A stretch of DNA of 64,000 nucleotides from Klebsiella michiganensis (GTDB taxonomy: Bacteria; Pseudomonadota; Gammaproteobacteria; Enterobacterales; Enterobacteriaceae): contig NZ_PRDB01000017.1 of NCBI RefSeq assembly GCF_002925905.1, positions 62,001-126,000 of the forward strand. The letters run 5' to 3'. Shown here piece by piece: positions 59,326 to 64,000 of this stretch (the first letter of the stretch is position 1; each line of letters begins with the position of its first letter). The position numbers and the translations under genes were made by a program. Under the pieces are notes generated by a model. That model did no database searches, was not told the DNA's origin, and saw only the letters and a list, made by a program, of their open reading frames with translations.

Positions 59326-61448
59326 ATCTCAACCTGTCGCTGTAGCCGGCAAATCTCTGGCAGCAGCGCCAGTAGCAGCCCGATTTGTTGAAGCACTAAC
59401 GGCTCTTTGCTATCGGCACGAGGTTCAAGATGCTGTATCCTGGTTTGCAGGCTTGTTAGAGCTTGCTGTACCCGCTGTTCATCGGCCGGTGAGTGGTGCA
59501 GCGCGTCATCAACATAACAAACGGCATCGTCCAGCAGCGCCAGGATATCTGGCGTTGTCAGCTTTTCCCTGTGTGCGCCCAGGGCGGAGATATAGCTGGT
59601 AAAAGTGTGGTTCAGGCATAACAACCGAAAAGCGGTTTCCCGCATTTGCGAGCCCGCTCTGGGTTCTGTTGATAAGTTTGATACAACGGATGCCAGCTCA
59701 CCGTCCCTGCTGTGCGCCGCTCTTCGCGCAATACGATAGGCAAGACGGTTGTCGCGCCCCTGATGATATTGCTCGAGTATGGCGTCTAAATATCGGCAGT
59801 TGGCATTGATTGCTTGTTCAAGTACTCGGGGCAGGTTGCGGAATTTCCAGTCTGGCCAAATAAAGCTGACTGCGGCCCAGGCGATAGCGCAGCCGATCAG
59901 CGTATCAAATATACGCGGTAGGGCGACTTCAAAACCTTCCCCCAGGAGGTTAAAGCACAGCAAAACCAGAAGGGTAATGAACATGGTCGCATGGGCGTAC
60001 TGTACATTACGGAACGCGAAGAACAGCACGCCGGTCAGGACAATTAAAAGCAGCTGGCCTTCGACGGAAGGGACGAGAAGCAGCACCGGCAGGCCTATCG
60101 CTACGCCGATGAGCGTACCGATTATCCTTAACGCCAGCCGGTGACGAGTGGCGTTATAGTTTGGCTGGCATACGAACAGGCTGGTCAGCAATATCCAGTA
60201 ACCGTGGTTCAGTCCGGTTAACTGGATAAATGCATAACCTGCGCACAGGACTAATGACATTCGAACCGCATGGCGAAACAGAGCTGACTCTGGGGTCATA
60301 TTACTGCGCAGGCGCAGCCAGATATCGCTGAAACTGCCGGGTTGGTCGTCGGCTAACAGGTTTTCCGTGTTGTGACTGGACTGTACAGTCGTCTGGACGG
60401 ATTCAATTGTCGCCAGCTGGGCGTCAATGGCGCGTAAGTTATTAAGCAAAAATCCCAACGCCTTAATCTGTTCTGCCGGCGCGCCGCTGGCTTTTACGCG
60501 ATCGAGCGCGGCGTCAAGATGCATAAAAGCGCGCTCAAAGTGAGTGTCATGAAGGTAGGGTTCGCGTAGCAGGATGGCACGAGACAGTTTCTGGCAGGCC
60601 TGCGCCTGCATTGACAGCATACGCTGGAAGCGGAACATCACGTCACTGTAGCGAAAATGATCGCGCAGCGTTTGGTATTGAATATGCGATGAGCTTGCGC
60701 GTTCGTGGATGTCCTGCGCCACGAAGTAATACTGCAAAGTGCGACGCGTTCCGCGCTGCCCGCGATCGCCGCGCAGGCGAGTCAGCAGGGAAACTTTCGT
60801 CTGATTCAGCGTGGCCACAAGCTGGCCATTGGCTATCGCCAGGTCATACAGCGGAGCCTGGCTTTCATCTTCAATATCCGGATCGAACAGGCGTGATTTA
60901 AGCTCCAGATAGTGAGCTAACTGCTCGTAGCTGCGTGCCAGATTGTCCTGAAGAGGACGGATAGGGAAAATCAGATGTCCGGAGAGGGTAAGTAAGTTGT
61001 ACCACACCGCGCCAGCCAGCAAAAACAGCGGCTGAAGATACCAGTGGCTGTAAAGCGTAACGCCCAGCATGGTATAGATGGCGATTAACAAAGCACCAAA
61101 GGCGATGGTGGCATAGCGTTGGCCCAGGCCGCCGAGCAAAATAAAACCGATTGTTGAAACGGTTAATCCCGCCGCAAATAACCACGGCCAGGGAAAAAGG
61201 AGTTCCACTGAGGCTGAAGCAATAAAAAAGCACACGAGGGTAATGGCCAGATTACGCAGACGTCCTGTCAGGCGGTCATCAAGGTCGGTCAGCGCCGCTG
61301 CCACCACCCCGAGTGTTAGAGGAATCGTGAGTTTTACTTCGCCAAGCCACCAGGGAAATGCGGTCGTGCCGCAGAGTGCGATAAATATCCTGATGTTATA
61401 TAACCAGGCACTGTTCCATGTATAGCGGCGTAGCAGGGGGGTGAGCAT
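59313..61448 (-). CDS. yccS: YccS, FUSC-family inner membrane protein
   Basis: Inner-membrane protein of 711 residues in the YccS/YhfK family, related to fusaric acid resistance and aromatic acid exporters. Two membrane blocks of about five or six helices each (about 10-160 and 395-520) with soluble parts between and after them. Landmark LNHGYWILLTSLFVCQPNYNATRHRLALRIIGT is the FUSC_2 motif. Transported substrate unknown. It is followed downstream by sxy on the opposite strand and preceded by yccF 17 bp away. Confidence 0.93.
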   Translation of the reverse strand: MLTPLLRRYTWNSAWLYNIRIFIALCGTTAFPWWLGEVKLTIPLTLGVVAAALTDLDDRLTGRLRNLAITLVCFFIASASVELLFPWPWLFAAGLTVSTIGFILLGGLGQRYATIAFGALLIAIYTMLGVTLYSHWYLQPLFLLAGAVWYNLLTLSGHLIFPIRPLQDNLARSYEQLAHYLELKSRLFDPDIEDESQAPLYDLAIANGQLVATLNQTKVSLLTRLRGDRGQRGTRRTLQYYFVAQDIHERASSSHIQYQTLRDHFRYSDVMFRFQRMLSMQAQACQKLSRAILLREPYLHDTHFERAFMHLDAALDRVKASGAPAEQIKALGFLLNNLRAIDAQLATIESVQTTVQSSHNTENLLADDQPGSFSDIWLRLRSNMTPESALFRHAVRMSLVLCAGYAFIQLTGLNHGYWILLTSLFVCQPNYNATRHRLALRIIGTLIGVAIGLPVLLLVPSVEGQLLLIVLTGVLFFAFRNVQYAHATMFITLLVLLCFNLLGEGFEVALPRIFDTLIGCAIAWAAVSFIWPDWKFRNLPRVLEQAINANCRYLDAILEQYHQGRDNRLAYRIARRAAHSRDGELASVVSNLSTEPRAGSQMRETAFRLLCLNHTFTSYISALGAHREKLTTPDILALLDDAVCYVDDALHHSPADEQRVQQALTSLQTRIQHLEPRADSKEPLVLQQIGLLLALLPEICRLQRQVEIQPE

Positions 61449-61465
61449 TTCTCTATTCCATTCAA

Positions 61466-61912
61466 TTACTGAAAGCGGCGACGCGCATTGGCTTCACGCG
61501 CGGCGCGAGCGGTCTCGACGGAGACGACTCGTCGGCCTACTGGCCATAAAGCAATAGCGGCGATTTTAAAATTGGCGATACCAACCGGGATGCCAATGAT
61601 AGTCAGGCATTGGGCGATACCACAAAAGATATGCATCAGGCACAGCCACCAGCCAAAGAAAATAAACCATAAAATATTCAATAGTGTCCCACCCGCGTTT
61701 AGCAGGCTATTCTTTCCCTGAGGATCGAGTTCGTCGACATGAACGGCCTCATTCCCATAGGGAAAAAGAGAGAGTTTTGTTATCTCCCAGCAGGAGCGGG
61801 TGAGAGGCAGGGTAAAGATCAGCACAATGCTGACCAGCGTCGCCAGAAGCCAGCCGAGCGTGGTGGCGAATCCGCCAAGGATAAAGTTTAAAATATTCAG
61901 AACGGTACGCAT
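61466..61912 (-). CDS. yccF: YccF, DUF307 inner membrane protein
   Basis: Small membrane protein of 148 residues with two YccF domains, each with the phrase GxxxxxLWxxxFGWW-like (LNILWFIFFGWWLCLMHI). About three membrane helices. Start MRTVLNILNFILGGFATTLG at 61912 by family length; the frame is open 32 codons upstream but without support. Function not established; co-transcribed with yccS. Confidence 0.93.
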   Translation of the reverse strand: MRTVLNILNFILGGFATTLGWLLATLVSIVLIFTLPLTRSCWEITKLSLFPYGNEAVHVDELDPQGKNSLLNAGGTLLNILWFIFFGWWLCLMHIFCGIAQCLTIIGIPVGIANFKIAAIALWPVGRRVVSVETARAAREANARRRFQ

Positions 61913-62034
61913 AAACCCTCTGCTTAATACGGTGGATAATAAGGCACGGCCATTGTAGCGTTTTTTACGCTGGAGCACCCGGTCGCTGGCGGTTAAACTT
62001 AAAAACATCCAACCTGATTGAAATTCGACATTAT

Positions 62035-64000
62035 ATGGAACTTAGAGCGACAACATTGGGCAAGCGTATGGCTCAGCATCCTTATGACAGGGTGCAACTT
62101 CTTAATGCCGGAGTAAAGGTTTCCGGTGATAGCCATGAATATCTTATACCTTTCAATCAGTTATTATCAATTCATTGCAAGCGTGGGCTGGTTTGGGGGG
62201 AGCTGGAGTTTACCCTACCGGGCGAGAAAGTTGTGCGTTTGCACGGTACCGAATGGAGTGAAACCCAGCGCTTTTACCATCATCTGAACACGCTCTGGCA
62301 GCAGTGGAGCGCGGAAATGAGCGATATTGCCGCTGATGTACTTCGCCAGCAGCTGGCGGAAGTGGCGCGTTCCAGCGCGGAAGGTAAATGGTTGACGCGT
62401 CAGCAGGTAAGCGATATTCAGCGCAAAATACGCCATGCGCTGAGCGGATTACCAGTGCCGACAGTCCGTCTTGATGCTTTTGATAACTGCCGCGAGCTAT
62501 GGCGGCAATGCCAGAGTTGGTTGAGTAATACGGAAAAAGCCAGGCTCGAGCATAACCAAACTTTTACGGAATCCATGCTGGAGCAATACCGCGGATTTTT
62601 TGCCGCAGTGGAATCATCGCCGTTGAATCCGGCTCAGGCACGCGCAGTCGTAAACGGCGAGCGTTCGTTATTAGTTCTGGCGGGTGCCGGAAGCGGTAAA
62701 ACTTCCGTGTTAGTGGCGCGCGCAGGCTGGTTATTGACCCGTGGCGAGGCGGCGGCTGAGCAAATTCTGCTACTGGCGTTTGGTCGGCAAGCCGCGCAGG
62801 AGATGGATGAGCGCATCCGCGAGCGCCTGGGCACTGAAGAGATCTCTGCGCGTACTTTTCACTCCCTTGCCCTGCACATTATCCAGCAGGGCAGTAAAAA
62901 AGCCCCGACGATCAGCAAGCTGGAGAGCGACAGCGCTGCACGGCAAAAACTTTTAGTACAGAGCTGGCAGCAGCAGTGCCAGGAGAAAAAAGCGCAGGCG
63001 AAAGGCTGGCGATTGTGGCTGGAGGAGGAAATGGGGTGGCAGATCCCTGAAGGGGATTTCTGGCAGGACAAAAAGCTGCAACGTCGTGTTGCCAGCCGCC
63101 TTGACCGCTGGGTTAGCTTGATGCGTATGCATGGCGGCTCGCAGGCTGAGATGATTGCCGGGGCCCCTGAAGAGGTACGCGACCTTTTTGGCAAGCGCGT
63201 TAAGCTGATGGCCCCTCTGCTAAAAGCGTGGAAAACGGCGTTAAAAGATGAAAACGCCGTCGATTTCTCCGGCCTGATTCATCAGGCGATCAATATTCTG
63301 GATAAAGGGCGGTTCGTCAGCCCGTGGAAGCATATTCTGGTGGATGAGTTTCAGGATATCTCCCCGCAGCGGGCATCCCTACTCGCCGCGTTACGTCGGC
63401 AAAACACGCAGACGACGCTGTTTGCCGTTGGCGATGACTGGCAGGCCATCTACCGTTTCAGCGGTGCTCAGCTCTCTTTAACAACGGCCTTTAATCACTA
63501 TTTTGGCGAAGGGGATTGCTGTGCGCTGGATACGACGTACCGATTTAATAGCCGGATAGGCGAGATAGCCAACGGGTTTATCCAGCAAAATCCGCACCAG
63601 TTAACGAAACCACTAAACAGCCTGGTCGCAGGGGACAAAAAAGCGGTGACGTTATTGGCGGAGGACAAACTCGACGATCTGCTTGATAAAATGAGCGGCT
63701 ATGTCAAACGAGAGCAGCGGATTTTATTGCTAGCGCGCTATCATCATTTGAAGCCGGCGGCGCTGGAGAAAGCCGCCACGCGCTGGCCGCATCTGCAGCT
63801 CGATTTTATGACTATTCATGCCAGCAAAGGACAACAAGCTGATTACGTCATAATTCTTGGCCTTCAGGAGGGGGATGATGCGTTTCCTGCACCGGCGCGT
63901 GAGTCGATTATGGAGCAGGCGCTCTTACCGCAGCCGGAGGATTTTCCCGATGCCGAAGAGAGGCGTTTGCTGTATGTCGCCATCACCCGCGCCCGCCTGC
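62035..64000 (+). CDS. helD: DNA helicase IV, N-terminal 655 codons
   Basis: UvrD-like superfamily 1 3'-5' helicase. The start MELRATTLGKRMAQHPYDRV matches E. coli HelD. Walker A is GAGSGKT (residues 217-223), Walker B HILVDEFQDISPQRA, then GDDWQAIYRFSGAQ, DTTYRFNSRIGE and TIHASKGQQADYVI (helicase motifs III-V), and RRLLYVAITRARL as motif VI. About 30 C-terminal codons lie beyond the right edge. Divergent from yccF. Confidence 0.97.
   Translation, partial: MELRATTLGKRMAQHPYDRVQLLNAGVKVSGDSHEYLIPFNQLLSIHCKRGLVWGELEFTLPGEKVVRLHGTEWSETQRFYHHLNTLWQQWSAEMSDIAADVLRQQLAEVARSSAEGKWLTRQQVSDIQRKIRHALSGLPVPTVRLDAFDNCRELWRQCQSWLSNTEKARLEHNQTFTESMLEQYRGFFAAVESSPLNPAQARAVVNGERSLLVLAGAGSGKTSVLVARAGWLLTRGEAAAEQILLLAFGRQAAQEMDERIRERLGTEEISARTFHSLALHIIQQGSKKAPTISKLESDSAARQKLLVQSWQQQCQEKKAQAKGWRLWLEEEMGWQIPEGDFWQDKKLQRRVASRLDRWVSLMRMHGGSQAEMIAGAPEEVRDLFGKRVKLMAPLLKAWKTALKDENAVDFSGLIHQAINILDKGRFVSPWKHILVDEFQDISPQRASLLAALRRQNTQTTLFAVGDDWQAIYRFSGAQLSLTTAFNHYFGEGDCCALDTTYRFNSRIGEIANGFIQQNPHQLTKPLNSLVAGDKKAVTLLAEDKLDDLLDKMSGYVKREQRILLLARYHHLKPAALEKAATRWPHLQLDFMTIHASKGQQADYVIILGLQEGDDAFPAPARESIMEQALLPQPEDFPDAEERRLLYVAITRARL

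Overview
The window is a stretch of core chromosome from a gamma-proteobacterium of the family Enterobacteriaceae, most likely Klebsiella or a close relative such as Raoultella. The gene order follows the E. coli K-12 map from pflB to helD, GC content is high with GC-rich third positions, and the two porins carry Klebsiella-type features: OmpA has the [10 protein letters not shown] loop, and the OmpF-family porin reads like OmpK35. I see no prophage, insertion sequence, CRISPR array, integron, tRNA or rRNA.

Layout. 1-4.1 kb: anaerobic formate metabolism (pflB cut by the left edge, focA) and ycaO, all on the minus strand, with an FNR-type site upstream of focA. 4.1-10.8 kb: ycaP, serC-aroA (serine/PLP and shikimate pathways), cmk-rpsA, ihfB. 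10.9-18.2 kb: comEC-like ycaI, the lipid A genes msbA-lpxK, the crosslink glycosylase ycaQ, ycaR and kdsB (Kdo activation). 18.3-20.0 kb: ycbJ and convergent elyC. 20.1-27.3 kb: cmoM and the MukFEB condensin operon. 27.5-30.8 kb: ldtD, ycbK and ycbL/gloC. 30.9-36.9 kb, minus strand: aspC, ompF (ompK35 type), asnS, pncB. 37.2-42.1 kb: pepN, then a shortened ssu operon (ssuE, ssuC, ssuB only). 42.3-49.3 kb: pyrD, zapC, convergent ycbX, rlmKL, uup. 49.3-53.2 kb: pqiABC and rmf. 53.2-57.4 kb: fabA, lonH, matP, ompA. 57.7-64 kb: sulA, sxy, yccS, yccF and helD, which runs off the right edge.

Functional grouping. Envelope building dominates: MsbA/LpxK/KdsB for LPS, LdtD, YcbK and ElyC for peptidoglycan and envelope carriers, PqiABC for lipid transport, OmpA/OmpF as major outer membrane proteins, FabA for unsaturated fatty acids. 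A second theme is chromosome upkeep and division: MukFEB, MatP, ZapC, SulA, IHF, HelD, YcaQ. Several textbook regulatory sites can be read directly: a perfect LexA palindrome before sulA, adjacent FabR and FadR operators before fabA, a PurR box and a C-tract hairpin before pyrD, an OmpR-controlled promoter before ompF, a NadR-like palindrome before pncB.

Departures from the E. coli K-12 plan are few. ssuA and ssuD are missing from the ssu operon, the elf fimbrial cluster is absent between ssuE and pyrD, and ycaL is absent between aroA and cmk. A 37-codon minus-strand ORF with its own terminator-like hairpin lies between ldtD and ycbK, and a seven-codon leader ORF coincides with a hairpin ahead of serC. 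I found no convincing new multi-gene system; the small ORFs and the reduced ssu operon are the points most worth a second look.
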